The notes under the pieces are model-generated. The model did not search any database. It was not told the DNA's origin and worked only from the letters and a program-made list of their open reading frames with translations. The position numbers were made by a program, and so were the translations under genes. A DNA stretch of 64,000 nucleotides from Mycobacterium sp. PS03-16 (GTDB lineage: Bacteria; Actinomycetota; Actinomycetes; Mycobacteriales; Mycobacteriaceae), in NCBI RefSeq assembly GCF_004570325.1, contig NZ_SPQO01000019.1, positions 1 to 64,000 of the forward strand. Reading direction: 5' to 3'. Within the stretch, counting starts at the first letter, position 1. The number at the start of each line of letters is the position of its first letter. This document shows, one piece after another, positions 27,416 to 35,827 of the stretch.

Positions 27416-28804
27416 ATGTCGCATCGCATCACCGACTGGGATCCCGAGGACACGGTCGCCTGGGAGGCCGGTAACAAGCACATCGCCCGACGGAACCTGA
27501 TCTGGTCGGTCGCCGCCGAGCACGTCGGCTTCTCCGTGTGGTCGATCTGGTCGGTGATGGTGCTGTTCATGCCCGAGAGCGTGTACGGCTTCACCGCCGG
27601 CGACAAGTTCCTGCTCGGCGCCACCGCCACCCTGGTCGGCGCCTGCCTGCGGATCCCCTACACGCTGGCCACCGCGACGTTCGGCGGCCGCAACTGGACG
27701 GTGTTCTCCGCCTTCGTGTTGCTGATCCCCACCGTCGGCACGATGGTGCTGCTGGCCAATCCCGGGCTGCCGCTGTGGCCGTATCTGCTGTGTGCGGCGC
27801 TGGCAGGGTTCGGCGGCGGCAACTTCGCCTCGTCGATGACCAACATCAACGCGTTCTACCCGCAGCGGCTCAAGGGCTGGGCGCTGGGCCTCAACGCCGG
27901 CGGCGGCAACATCGGAGTGCCCGCCATCCAGCTGGTCGGCCTGCTGGTGATCGCCACCGCGGGCAACCGGGAACCGTACTGGGTGTGCGCGATCTATCTG
28001 GTGGCGCTGGCCGTCGCGGGGATCGGCGCCGCGCTGTACATGGACAATCTCGACCAGCACAAGATCGACTTCACCGCGATGAAAGACATTCTGCGGGAAC
28101 GGGACACGTGGGTGATCTCGCTGCTCTACATCGGCACCTTCGGCTCGTTCATCGGGTTCGCGTTCGCGTTCGGCCAGGTGCTGCAGATCAACTTCGCCGC
28201 GGGCGGTCAGAGCCCGGCCGAGGCGTCGCTGCACGCCGCCCAGATCGCGTTCATCGGCCCGCTGCTCGGCTCGCTGTCGCGGGTCTACGGCGGGAAATTG
28301 GCCGATCGGATCGGCGGCGGACGTGTCACGCTGGTGGTGTTCGCCGGGATGATCCTGGCCGCCGGGGTGCTGGTCACCGTGAGCATGCTCGACGACCGCA
28401 CCGCCGGCGCCGCGACCACGGCGACCATGATCGGCTACGTGGTCGGGTTCATCGCCCTGTTCCTGCTGTCGGGCATCGGCAACGGCTCGGTGTACAAGAT
28501 GATCACGTCGATCTTCGAGGCGCGCAGCCGCTCGCTCGAGGTCGGCGAGGACCAGCGGGTGGCGTGGTCGCGGGCCATGTCCGGTGCGCTGATCGGGTTC
28601 GCCGGTGCGGTGGGCGCACTGGGCGGCGTCGGCATCAACCTGGCCCTGCGCCAGTCCTACCTGTCCAGCGGATCGGCCACCACGGCGTTCTGGATCTTCG
28701 CAGCCTTCTACGTGCTGGCCTCGGCGGTCACCTGGTTGCGGTACGTACGGCGGCCGGTCGCCGCCGGCGGTCGCGCGGCGCGCCCCGACCTGGCCCGCGC
28801 GTGA
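27416..28804 (+). CDS. narK3: Nitrate/nitrite transporter
   Basis: 462-aa MFS permease with about twelve helices that imports nitrate or exchanges it for nitrite. The two nitrate-signature regions are present: FGGGNFASSMTNINAFYPQ near residue 130 and LGLNAGGGNIGVPAIQLVG near 157. An N-terminal arginine/histidine-rich cytoplasmic leader (MSHRITDWDPEDTVAWEAGN) is typical of the actinobacterial NarK branch. It starts the narK-nnaR-sirB run and supplies substrate for nitrite reduction by NirBD, encoded on the opposite strand 3.7 kb away. By order it matches Rv0261c as I recall it. Confidence 0.92.
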   Translation: MSHRITDWDPEDTVAWEAGNKHIARRNLIWSVAAEHVGFSVWSIWSVMVLFMPESVYGFTAGDKFLLGATATLVGACLRIPYTLATATFGGRNWTVFSAFVLLIPTVGTMVLLANPGLPLWPYLLCAALAGFGGGNFASSMTNINAFYPQRLKGWALGLNAGGGNIGVPAIQLVGLLVIATAGNREPYWVCAIYLVALAVAGIGAALYMDNLDQHKIDFTAMKDILRERDTWVISLLYIGTFGSFIGFAFAFGQVLQINFAAGGQSPAEASLHAAQIAFIGPLLGSLSRVYGGKLADRIGGGRVTLVVFAGMILAAGVLVTVSMLDDRTAGAATTATMIGYVVGFIALFLLSGIGNGSVYKMITSIFEARSRSLEVGEDQRVAWSRAMSGALIGFAGAVGALGGVGINLALRQSYLSSGSATTAFWIFAAFYVLASAVTWLRYVRRPVAAGGRAARPDLARA

Positions 28805-28921
28805 CCCACCGAACCGTGGGCGGGAGGACAATGACGTCATCCCGCCCACACCGCGGGCATGGCAATTGCCCGGCAATGGCCAGGAAACAGAACCGAAACA
28901 CGGACTGCATACACAGAACGC

Positions 28922-30073
28922 ATGAGTGAGCCTGATTGGGCACCGCTCACCGGATTCCGGGTGGCGGTGACCTCCGCCCGCCGCGCCGACGAGCTGAGCG
29001 CCCTGCTGCGCCGCCGTGGCGCGACCGTCACCAGCGCGGCGGCCATCGCGATGGTGCCGCTGCCCGACGACGACGAGCTGAGGGCCAACACCCGGGCACT
29101 GATCGACGGACCGCCCGACATCGTGGTCGCCACCACCGGCATCGGGCTGCGCGGCTGGATCGCCGCCGCCGACGGCTGGGGGGTGGCCGGCGACCTGACC
29201 GCCGCGCTGCAGCGGGCGCGCATCGTGTCGCGCGGCCCGAAGGCCACCGGGGCGCTGCGGGCGGCCGGGCTGCCCGAGGAGTGGTCGCCGGAATCCGAGT
29301 CCAGCCGTGAGGTGCTGCGGTACCTGCTCGAGGGCGGGATCGCCGGGAAGCGCCTCGCGGTGCAACTGCACGGCGCCACCGACGAATGGGATCCGTTCCC
29401 GGAGTTCCTCGACGAATTGCGCGCGGCCGGCGCCGACGTGGTGCCGATCCGGGTGTACCGGTGGCGGCCGGCGCCCCGCAACGGGGACTTCGACCAGCTG
29501 GTCACCGCGATCGCCGACGAGAAGTTCGACGCCGTCAGCTTCACCTCCGCGCCCGCGGTGGCCGCGATGCTGATGAGGGCCGGCGAGCTCGGTATCGCCG
29601 ACGCGGTGGTGCAGGCGTTGCGCACCAACGTGCACGCCATGTGCGTCGGCCCGGTGACCGCGCGGCCCCTGGTCCGGCTCGGGGTGCCGACGTCGGCGCC
29701 GGAACGGATGCGCCTGGGTGCGCTGGCCCGGCACATCACCGACGAACTGCCGTTGCTGCAGTCGCGAACCGTGCGCGTCGCCGGCCATCTGCTGGAGATC
29801 CGCGGCACCTGCGTGCTGGTCGACGGGGTCGTGAAATCGCTGTCCCCCGCGAGCATGGCGACCATCCGGGCGCTGGCCCACCACCCCGGCGCGGTGGTGT
29901 CGCGCGCCGACCTGCTCGGCGCGCTGCCCGGCAGCGGCACCGACACCCACGCCGTCGAGACCGCGGTGCTGCGGTTGCGAACGGCACTGGGCGACAAACA
30001 GATCGTGTCGACGGTGGTGAAACGCGGGTACCGCCTGGCCGTCGACGACGAGAACCTGCCGGCGGCCCTGTGA
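28922..30073 (+). CDS. nnaR: Nitrate-assimilation regulator: HemD-like domain plus winged helix
   Basis: 383-aa two-domain protein. Residues ~10-265 are a uroporphyrinogen-III-synthase-like fold (FRVAVTSARRADELSALLRR, then GAPQ-type linkers such as VVATTGIGLRGWIAAA and FTSAPAVAAMLMRAGELG). Residues ~275-380 are an OmpR-type winged helix (MATIRALAHHPGAVVSRADL, then VETAVLRLRTALG and VVKRGYRLAV). This architecture matches the regulator described as NnaR, which works with GlnR on nitrate/nitrite genes in actinobacteria, as I recall; the M. tuberculosis counterpart is Rv0260c. It overlaps the chelatase gene by 4 nt (GTGA). The HemD-like part may sense a tetrapyrrole rather than act as an enzyme; I infer this from context. 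Confidence 0.85.
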   Translation: MSEPDWAPLTGFRVAVTSARRADELSALLRRRGATVTSAAAIAMVPLPDDDELRANTRALIDGPPDIVVATTGIGLRGWIAAADGWGVAGDLTAALQRARIVSRGPKATGALRAAGLPEEWSPESESSREVLRYLLEGGIAGKRLAVQLHGATDEWDPFPEFLDELRAAGADVVPIRVYRWRPAPRNGDFDQLVTAIADEKFDAVSFTSAPAVAAMLMRAGELGIADAVVQALRTNVHAMCVGPVTARPLVRLGVPTSAPERMRLGALARHITDELPLLQSRTVRVAGHLLEIRGTCVLVDGVVKSLSPASMATIRALAHHPGAVVSRADLLGALPGSGTDTHAVETAVLRLRTALGDKQIVSTVVKRGYRLAVDDENLPAAL

Positions 30074-30753
30074 ACCGCATCCTCGTCGCCCACGGCACCC
30101 GCAAGGCCAGCGGCGTCGCGCTGATCGGCGACATCGCCGGCCGCGTCGCCGAGGCCCTCGGCGCCCCGGTCGAAGTGGCGTTCGTCGACGTGCTCGGCCC
30201 CACGCCTTCCGAGGTGCTGCAGACGATGCCCGACCGGCCGGCCGTGCTGGTCCCGGCCTTCCTGGCGCGCGGCTACCACGTGCGCAGCGACATCCCCACC
30301 CACGTCGGGGCCAGCGGCCACGCGGATGTCACGGTGGCCGAGGCGCTCGGCCCGGACCCGCAACTGGTCCGGGTCCTGGCCGACCGGCTCATCGCATCCG
30401 GTTGGCGGCCCGGCGATTCGGTGATCCTCGCCGCGGCGGGCACGTCGGATCCGGGCGCGATGCGCGATCTGCACCTGACCGCCACGTGGCTGTCCGCGCT
30501 GACCGGTGACCGCGTCGACCTGGCGTTCGCCGCCACCGGCGCACCGCGGATCGCCGATGCGGTCGCCACGGCACGCACCAGGTCTCGCCGCCGCGTGGTC
30601 GTCGCGTCCTATCTGCTGTCCGAAGGGCTGTTCCAGGACCGGTTGCGCGCCGGCGGCGCCGACATCGTCACCGATCCGCTCGGCACCCATCCCGGCCTGA
30701 TCCGGTTGATCGCCGGCCGGTTCCGCCGGGCCCGGCTGCCGGTCGCGGCGTAG
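30070..30753 (+). CDS. sirB: Sirohydrochlorin chelatase (CbiX/SirB family)
   Basis: 227-aa enzyme that inserts Fe2+ into sirohydrochlorin to give siroheme, the cofactor of NirB. Both CbiX half-domains are present: ILVAHGTRKASGVALIGDIA at residues 4-23 with the metal-binding His, the EVAFVDVLGPTPSEVL segment, and PAVLVPAFLARGYHVRSDIP near 60-79 with the second His; the second half has VILAAAGTSDPGAMRD near 120. The GTG start overlaps the nnaR stop. Cobalt chelation for B12 is a family alternative, but the nitrate context and the aerobic CobN elsewhere in the window favour iron. Confidence 0.85.
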   Translation: MNRILVAHGTRKASGVALIGDIAGRVAEALGAPVEVAFVDVLGPTPSEVLQTMPDRPAVLVPAFLARGYHVRSDIPTHVGASGHADVTVAEALGPDPQLVRVLADRLIASGWRPGDSVILAAAGTSDPGAMRDLHLTATWLSALTGDRVDLAFAATGAPRIADAVATARTRSRRRVVVASYLLSEGLFQDRLRAGGADIVTDPLGTHPGLIRLIAGRFRRARLPVAA

Positions 30754-30756
30754 GGC

Positions 30757-31491
30757 TCAGTTCAGGCGCGTCAACCCGTTCCTGGCCACCACCTGCCGCG
30801 CCACGCTCTCGATCGACTCGTTCTGCTGTTTGGCCATCTGCACCAGGATCGCGAACGCCTGCGCCACGTCGACATCGCGCTGCGCCATGATCATCGCCTT
30901 GGCCTCGGTGATGATCTGCGACCGGGCCGAGCGGACGGGATGCCTGCGGTGCGCGGCATTCATCGCCTCCGCGACGTGGGCGGCGACCAGCGCACCGCTG
31001 GCCTCGGCGCGGGCGTCGAAGGCGCCCGCCCGGTCGGAGTACAGGTTGAGCGCCACCGGTGGGCGTCCGTCGCGAAAGACCGGCAGCGACAGGATCGCCC
31101 GGACGGGTGTGCAGATGATCGCCTTGGCCGTGAACTGCGGCCAGCGCGATTCGACGGTGAGGTCGTCGCTGCGGATCAGGCGGTGTCCGGTGATCGTGTC
31201 CAGGCAGGGACCCTGCCCGCAGCCGCGCACGATGTTGTCCAGGACCAGTGGGTGGCCGTCGGTGGCGGCCAGGCAGCGGATCACCCTGCCGTCTTCGGTG
31301 CTGTCGACATCACCGTCCTCGGTGGCCGGTTCCACCAGCGTGACTCCCGCGTGGTGCACTCCGGGCAGCTGCTCGACGGCCAGGGTCGTGATCGACGCCA
31401 GGACACCGGTCAGATCCGCGCGCGCCCGACGCGTCGAATGACGAAGGCTCTGTTCGAGAACCTCGTCGAGGCGCTCGACGCTCGCTGTCAT
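30757..31491 (-). CDS. GAF-ANTAR RNA-binding regulator
   Basis: 244-aa cytoplasmic protein. Residues ~20-165 form a GAF sensor domain (LAVEQLPGVHHAGVTLV, then GCGQGPCLDTITGHRLIRSDDL and ICTPVRAILSLPVFRDGRP). Residues ~180-240 are an ANTAR domain (ITEAKAMIMAQRDVDVAQAF, then ILVQMAKQQNESIESVARQV), which binds paired RNA hairpins and causes antitermination. Such proteins in mycobacteria act on distant mRNA targets. It starts 10 nt after a perfect SigF-type promoter, so transcription is probably leaderless or nearly so. It converges with sirB (3-nt gap) and is divergent from the DUF2231 gene. Confidence 0.85.
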   Translation of the reverse strand: MTASVERLDEVLEQSLRHSTRRARADLTGVLASITTLAVEQLPGVHHAGVTLVEPATEDGDVDSTEDGRVIRCLAATDGHPLVLDNIVRGCGQGPCLDTITGHRLIRSDDLTVESRWPQFTAKAIICTPVRAILSLPVFRDGRPPVALNLYSDRAGAFDARAEASGALVAAHVAEAMNAAHRRHPVRSARSQIITEAKAMIMAQRDVDVAQAFAILVQMAKQQNESIESVARQVVARNGLTRLN

Positions 31492-31500
31492 TGACCCGAC

Positions 31501-31525
31501 GTACCCACATTGCGGGCGGTCAAAC
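31501..31525 (-). promoter_or_regulatory. SigF-type promoter for the ANTAR gene
   Basis: Minus strand: GTTT, a 15-nt spacer, GGGTAC. This matches the SigF consensus. The -10 box ends 10 nt before the ATG at 31491, implying a leaderless or very short 5' end. Confidence 0.65.
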
Positions 31526-31528
31526 AAC

Positions 31529-31553
31529 GATTTGCCGGCACCCCACGGGGTAC
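31529..31553 (+). promoter_or_regulatory. Weaker SigF-like promoter for the DUF2231 gene
   Basis: Plus strand: GATTT, 14 nt, GGGTAC, ending 10 nt before the ATG at 31564. The -35 box and spacing are imperfect. With the minus-strand promoter next to it this would make a divergent SigF pair. Confidence 0.4.
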
Positions 31554-31563
31554 CTCGACAGGC

Positions 31564-32133
31564 ATGAATCTGCATCGCATCCTGACCCGCGTCGAAGACG
31601 CGTCCGCACTCGACGGCGCGGCCGACACCAGTGCCCGGGTGGCCGGTCAGCTGATCGACGGCGCGGGGCTCGGGCGGGCACTGCGCGGCTCCTGGCTGGG
31701 ACACCCCGTGCATCCGCTGCTGATCACCCTGCCGATCGGGACGTGGATGACCTCGGCGGTGTTCGACGTGCTGTTCAAGGATCCGACCACGGCCCGCCGG
31801 CTGCTCGCGGTCGGACTGGCCGCCACCCCGCCGACCGTGCTGGCCGGCTGGGCCGACTACGCCCTGCTCAACACGCGTCAGCGCCGGGTCGGCCTGGTGC
31901 ACGCCGGGTCGAATGCCGTCGGCGTGGCGTTGTTCGGGCTGTCCTACCGCGCCTACCGCCGCGAACGGCTGCGCGCCGCACGGGTCTACACCCTGCTGGG
32001 GCTCACCGCGATCAGCGTCGGTGGTGCACTCGGCGGGCACCTGTCCTACGCGCAGGGCGCGGGCATGTTCCGGTGGAACCCCGTGCGCGCGGTCACCCAC
32101 CGCGCCCCGGTCGAGTTCACCCGCGCCGCCTGA
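31564..32133 (+). CDS. DUF2231 membrane protein
   Basis: 189-aa membrane protein with about four helices. The family motif GSWLGHPVHPLLITLPIGTW lies near residues 42-61 (two conserved HP pairs), followed by VGLAATPPTVLAGWADYALL and AGSNAVGVALFGLSYRAYRR. Function is unknown; the family is often found near Rieske or cytochrome genes. It stops one base before the nirD stop (convergent). A SigF-like promoter and the divergent ANTAR gene suggest stress-phase expression. Confidence 0.8.
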   Translation: MNLHRILTRVEDASALDGAADTSARVAGQLIDGAGLGRALRGSWLGHPVHPLLITLPIGTWMTSAVFDVLFKDPTTARRLLAVGLAATPPTVLAGWADYALLNTRQRRVGLVHAGSNAVGVALFGLSYRAYRRERLRAARVYTLLGLTAISVGGALGGHLSYAQGAGMFRWNPVRAVTHRAPVEFTRAA

Positions 32134-32511
32134 CTAGGCCTGCGCGCCGATCTCGACGTAGCCGTCGGCGGTGAGCCGCGTGCGGTACACCGGTAGCGCC
32201 ACCGACGGATCGTCGAGGCAGCGGCCGTCGTCGAAGGCGAACGCCTGCTTCTTGATCGGTGACTGCACGACGGCGCGCCCCGCGCGGTCACCGGTCAGCC
32301 CGCGCGACATCACCGCCGCACCGGAGAACGGGTCGATGTTGCCGACGGCGTGCAGGCTGCCGTCGTCGAGCCGGAACAGCGCGGCCTGCGCCCCGCCGGG
32401 CAGCAGCACGCCCACGCCGCGGCCGGGGATCAACTGGTCGACGCGGCAGGCCACGGTCCACGGCGAGACCTGGCCGGGGGCACGGTCGGTGCGGTCGTCG
32501 AGAACGGTCAC
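32134..32511 (-). CDS. nirD: Assimilatory nitrite reductase small subunit
   Basis: 125-aa Rieske-fold protein without the cluster-binding Cys/His pairs, as expected for NirD. Visible signs are WTVACRVDQLIPGRGVGVLL, ALFRLDDGSLHAVGNIDPFS near residue 45-64, and DGRCLDDPSVALPVYRTRL near the end. It associates with NirB to reduce nitrite to ammonium with NAD(P)H. The GTG start overlaps the nirB stop by 4 nt, and a CAGGAGA ribosome site lies within the nirB end. Much longer upstream in-frame extension overlaps nirB and is rejected. Confidence 0.92.
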   Translation of the reverse strand: MTVLDDRTDRAPGQVSPWTVACRVDQLIPGRGVGVLLPGGAQAALFRLDDGSLHAVGNIDPFSGAAVMSRGLTGDRAGRAVVQSPIKKQAFAFDDGRCLDDPSVALPVYRTRLTADGYVEIGAQA

Positions 32512-35102
32512 GGGGTCTCCTGAAGGGGTCGGACGGTGGGCATGCCGATGGCGACGGGTCCGGCAGGCACCTTGCGGCCGGAGTTCTCGGTGAACGTGAC
32601 GGTCGGGTCGGCGACGTCTGGGGCGTTGACGAACGACACGAACCGCGAGAGCTTGTCCGGGTCCTGCAGCACGCCCTTCCACTCGCACGCGTACCCGTCG
32701 ACGTGGCGGGCCATCGCCGCCTCGAATTCGGTTGCCAGGCCCAGGGAGTCGTGGCAGACGACGTCGCGTAGATGGTCCAGGCCACCCGGCAGGGCCTCCA
32801 GCCAGGGCGCCGTGCGCTGCAACCGGTCGGCGGTGCGGATGTAGAACATCAGGAACCGGTCGATGTAGCGGATCAGCGTCTCGTCGTCCAGGTCACCGGC
32901 GAGCAGTTGCGCGTGTTTGGGCGTCATCCCGCCGTTGCCGCAGACGTAGAGGTTCCAGCCGGTCTCGGTGGCGATGACCCCGACGTCCTTGCCGCGGGCC
33001 TCCGCGCATTCCCGGGCGCACCCCGACACCCCCATCTTGATCTTGTGCGGGGCGCGCAGCCCGCGGTAGCGCAGTTCGAGGTTGATCGCCATCTGCACCG
33101 AATCCTGCTGGCCGTAGCGGCACCAGTCGCTGCCGACGCAACTCTTCACGGTGCGCAACGATTTTCCGTACGCCTGACCGGACTCCATCCCGCCTTCGAC
33201 CAGCCGGCGCCAGATCTCGGGCAGCTGGTCGACCCGGGCGCCGAACATGTCGATGCGCTGGCCGCCGGTGATCTTGGTGTACAGGTCGAAGTCGCGGGCG
33301 ATCTCGCCGATCAGGATCAGCTGTTCGGGAGTGATGTCGCCGCCGGGCACCCGCGGCACCACCGAATAGCTGCCGTTGCGCTGGATGTTGGCCAGGAAAT
33401 GGTCGTTGCTGTCCTGCAGCGCGGCCTGCTCGCCGGACAGGATGTGGTCGGAGCTCGTCGACGCCAGGATCGAGGCGACGGTGGGTTTGCAGATGTCGCA
33501 ACCCTTTCCGGTGCCGAACTTCTCGATCAGGCCGGAGAAGGTGCGGATCTCGGTGGCGCTGATGATCTCGAACAGCTCCGCGCGCGACTGGCTGAAGTGC
33601 TCGCACAGCGCCGTGGACTGCTCGACGCCCTCGGCTTCGAGCAGCTGTTTGAGCAGCGGCACGCACGACCCGCACGAGGTGCCGGCCAGCGTGCACTTCT
33701 TGAGCCCGGCCACATCGGTGCAGCCGCCGCAGATCGCGTCCTTCAGATCACCCTTGGTGACGTTGTTGCACGAGCAGATCTGCGCGATGTCCGGTAGCGC
33801 GCCGACACCCAGGCCCGGCGCCGCACCATCCTGAGCCGGGGCGATCAGCGACAGCGGGTCGCCCGGCAGCTCGCTCGCGACCATCGGCCGCAGCACCCCG
33901 TAGGCCGACGCGTCGCCGACCAGGATGCCGCCGAGCAGCGTCTTGGCGTCGTCGGAGAGGACCAGCTTGGCATACGTCTGCTTGACCGGATCGTTGACGA
34001 CGACGTCGAGACTGCCCTGCGTATGCCCTTTGGCGTCACCGAAACTCGCGACGTCGACGCCGAGCAGCTTGAGCTTGGTGGACATATCGGCCTCACCGAA
34101 CTCCGCCGCACCGCCGAGCAGCCGATCGGCGACCACCTCGGCGCTGGTGTAGCCGGGGCCGACCAGGCCGTAGCAGCGGCCCTCGATGGCGGCCACCTCG
34201 CCGATCGCGTAGATATGCGGATCGCTGCTCACACAGGACAGGTCGGTCAGCACGCCGCCGCGCTGGGCGACGTCGAGGCCGGCCGCACGGGCGAGTTCGT
34301 CGCGCGGGCGGACACCGGCGGCGAAGATCACGACGCCGGCGTCGATGCTGGTGCCGTCGTTGAGCGACACCCGCACCGAATCGTCGATCTGCTTGCGGCG
34401 CAACGGCTGGTTGCGCTGCGCGGGCTGGATGCTCTCGGTGCTGACGTCGGTGTGCACCTCGATGCCGAGGCCCCGGATCATCCGGGTCAGCACGGCGCCG
34501 CCGGCCTCGTCGAGCTGGGCCGCCATCAGGTGCGGTGACATCTCCAGGACATGGGTGCGCAGCCCGAAGTCGCGCAGCGCGTTGGCGGCCTCCAGCCCGA
34601 GCAGGCCGCCGCCGATCACGACGCCGACCGGGTTCTTCGACTCCAGGGCGGTTCGGGCGCCGGCGCGAATGGCATCCAGGTCGTCGAGCGTGCGATAGAC
34701 GTGGCACTGCGGCAGATCCCGGCCCGGCACCGGCGGGACGAACGCATAGGACCCGGTGGCCAGCACCAGCGTGTCGTAACCGAAGCTCCGGCCGTCGGCG
34801 GTGCGCACGGTGCGGGTGGGGCGGTCGATCTCGGTGACGCGGCAGCCGAGGCGCACATCGACCAGATCGTCACCGGGATAGTCGTTGCCGGGCAGCGCGA
34901 GCCGCACCCGGTCCCAGTGTTCGGTGTAGGCGGTCAGCCCGACCCGGTCGTAGGCGGCGTCCGCCTCCTCGGCGAGCACGGTGACCCGCCAGGTCCCGGC
35001 TTCGTCCCGCGAGCGCAACGCCTCGACGAACCGGTGCCCGACCATGCCGTGGCCGACGACAACGACCTCCTTCGGTGCCATACCGGCGTTGTTCGTTGAC
35101 AT
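32508..35102 (-). CDS. nirB: Assimilatory NAD(P)H nitrite reductase large subunit
   Basis: 864-aa enzyme reducing nitrite to ammonium. The N-terminal FAD/NAD(P)H module starts VVVVGHGMVGHRFVEALRS (residues 13-31) with a second nucleotide loop GVVIGGGLLGLEAANALRD near 160. A BFD-like [2Fe-2S] region follows (ICSCNNVTKGDLKDAICGG near 450, GTSCGSC near 485) and a further CDICKP. The C-terminal sulfite/nitrite-reductase half carries the siroheme-4Fe4S cysteines in SGCARECAEARGKD and the late CGNGG. Complete length. The siroheme comes from the sirB product encoded 2 kb away. The upstream 200 nt are shared divergently with hsp20. Confidence 0.95.
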   Translation of the reverse strand: MSTNNAGMAPKEVVVVGHGMVGHRFVEALRSRDEAGTWRVTVLAEEADAAYDRVGLTAYTEHWDRVRLALPGNDYPGDDLVDVRLGCRVTEIDRPTRTVRTADGRSFGYDTLVLATGSYAFVPPVPGRDLPQCHVYRTLDDLDAIRAGARTALESKNPVGVVIGGGLLGLEAANALRDFGLRTHVLEMSPHLMAAQLDEAGGAVLTRMIRGLGIEVHTDVSTESIQPAQRNQPLRRKQIDDSVRVSLNDGTSIDAGVVIFAAGVRPRDELARAAGLDVAQRGGVLTDLSCVSSDPHIYAIGEVAAIEGRCYGLVGPGYTSAEVVADRLLGGAAEFGEADMSTKLKLLGVDVASFGDAKGHTQGSLDVVVNDPVKQTYAKLVLSDDAKTLLGGILVGDASAYGVLRPMVASELPGDPLSLIAPAQDGAAPGLGVGALPDIAQICSCNNVTKGDLKDAICGGCTDVAGLKKCTLAGTSCGSCVPLLKQLLEAEGVEQSTALCEHFSQSRAELFEIISATEIRTFSGLIEKFGTGKGCDICKPTVASILASTSSDHILSGEQAALQDSNDHFLANIQRNGSYSVVPRVPGGDITPEQLILIGEIARDFDLYTKITGGQRIDMFGARVDQLPEIWRRLVEGGMESGQAYGKSLRTVKSCVGSDWCRYGQQDSVQMAINLELRYRGLRAPHKIKMGVSGCARECAEARGKDVGVIATETGWNLYVCGNGGMTPKHAQLLAGDLDDETLIRYIDRFLMFYIRTADRLQRTAPWLEALPGGLDHLRDVVCHDSLGLATEFEAAMARHVDGYACEWKGVLQDPDKLSRFVSFVNAPDVADPTVTFTENSGRKVPAGPVAIGMPTVRPLQETP

Positions 35103-35225
35103 GCCGGCCAGGCTAGGAAGCCCATATTGCCGATGTGTCGCCTCGTGTTATCCCCCCATCACGGTGTGCTCACGTCGGCCGTCGGCGGTCGGTGAGCCCA
35201 CGTTCGCCGACGGCGAACGACACCG

Positions 35226-35252
35226 GGAACATGAGCGTGGTCGACTCAAGTT
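35226..35252 (+). promoter_or_regulatory. HspR (HAIR) site overlapping an ECF-sigma promoter of hsp20
   Basis: CATGAGC-N7-ACTCAAG at 35230-35250 fits the HspR inverted repeat CTTGAGT-N7-ACTCAAG at 12 of 14 positions. GGAAC at 35226-35230 and GTT at 35250-35252 could be the -35 and -10 of a SigE/SigH promoter, with a spacing of 19 nt (slightly long). Both readings suit a heat-shock gene. Confidence 0.6.
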
Positions 35253-35306
35253 ATAGAGGGCAGCGGACCGGCGCGGGGCCGGTCACGACCACACGAGGAG
35301 ACCATC

Positions 35307-35744
35307 ATGAGCAACGTGGCTTTGCGGACACGTCCCGCCTGGGACCTGGACCGCTGGGTACGCGACTTCTTCGGGCCCGCGGCGGCCCAGGACTGGGCCG
35401 GCGCGGCGGGATTCAACCCGGCCGCCGAGATCGCCAGGGACGGTGAGGACGCGGTCGTGCGCGTCGAACTGCCCGGCGTCGACGTCGAGAAGGACGTCAC
35501 CGTGGAGGTCGACCGCGGACAGCTGGTGATCCGCGGCGAGCGCCGTGACGAGCGCAGCGAGGAGAAGGACGGCCGCACCCTGCGCGAGATGCGCTACGGG
35601 TCCTTCCACCGCTCCTTCGCGCTGCCCAAGCACGTGACCGGTGACGCCATCTCCGCGTCCTACGACGCCGGCGTGCTGAGCGTGCGGGTCGCCGGGGCGT
35701 ACGCCGGCAGCCGGCCGCAGCGCATCGCGATCGACAGCAAGTAA
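35307..35744 (+). CDS. hsp20: Small heat-shock protein (Hsp20/alpha-crystallin)
   Basis: 145-aa ATP-independent chaperone that holds unfolding proteins as oligomers. The alpha-crystallin domain covers residues ~38-135: FNPAAEIARDGEDAVVRVEL, then PGVDVEKDVTVEVDRGQLVI and RGERRDERSEEKDGR, with a YGSFHRSFALP strand. A GAGGAGA ribosome site precedes the ATG by 5 nt. By order it matches Rv0251c (Acr2/HrpA) as I recall it, which is controlled by HspR and extracytoplasmic sigma factors; the operator seen upstream supports this. It ends at a strong 58-nt palindrome. Confidence 0.93.
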   Translation: MSNVALRTRPAWDLDRWVRDFFGPAAAQDWAGAAGFNPAAEIARDGEDAVVRVELPGVDVEKDVTVEVDRGQLVIRGERRDERSEEKDGRTLREMRYGSFHRSFALPKHVTGDAISASYDAGVLSVRVAGAYAGSRPQRIAIDSK

Positions 35745-35756
35745 CCGTACGTCTGC

Positions 35757-35814
35757 CGAGCAGACGCAGAAGTGCCCCGAAACGCGCGTTTCGGGGCACT
35801 TTTCTGTCTGCTCG
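35757..35814. terminator. 58-nt palindromic terminator, copy 1 of a two-copy family
   Basis: Outer arms CGAGCAGAC/GTCTGCTCG (9 bp), a 4/4 internal loop, and an inner 15-bp arm pair AAGTGCCCCGAAACG/CGTTTCGGGGCACTT with a 2-nt loop. T-rich ends (TTTTCT) on the plus side fit termination. It lies between convergent hsp20 and the PEP-mutase-like gene and can serve both. The outer 12 nt CGAGCAGACGCA recur at 53903. Confidence 0.8.
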
Positions 35815-35827
35815 CAGGGAAGCGCGC

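Noticed and set aside
27323..29950. 875-codon open frame on the minus strand opposite narK and nnaR
   Set aside because: It is a high-GC antisense shadow: the protein is a low-complexity His/Arg/Gly/Gln mix without motifs, while the plus strand carries complete NarK and NnaR.
35103..35225. GlnR binding site upstream of nirB
   Set aside because: Expected from the nitrate context, but I could not find a convincing paired GTNAC/GAAAC pattern; only scattered half matches occur.
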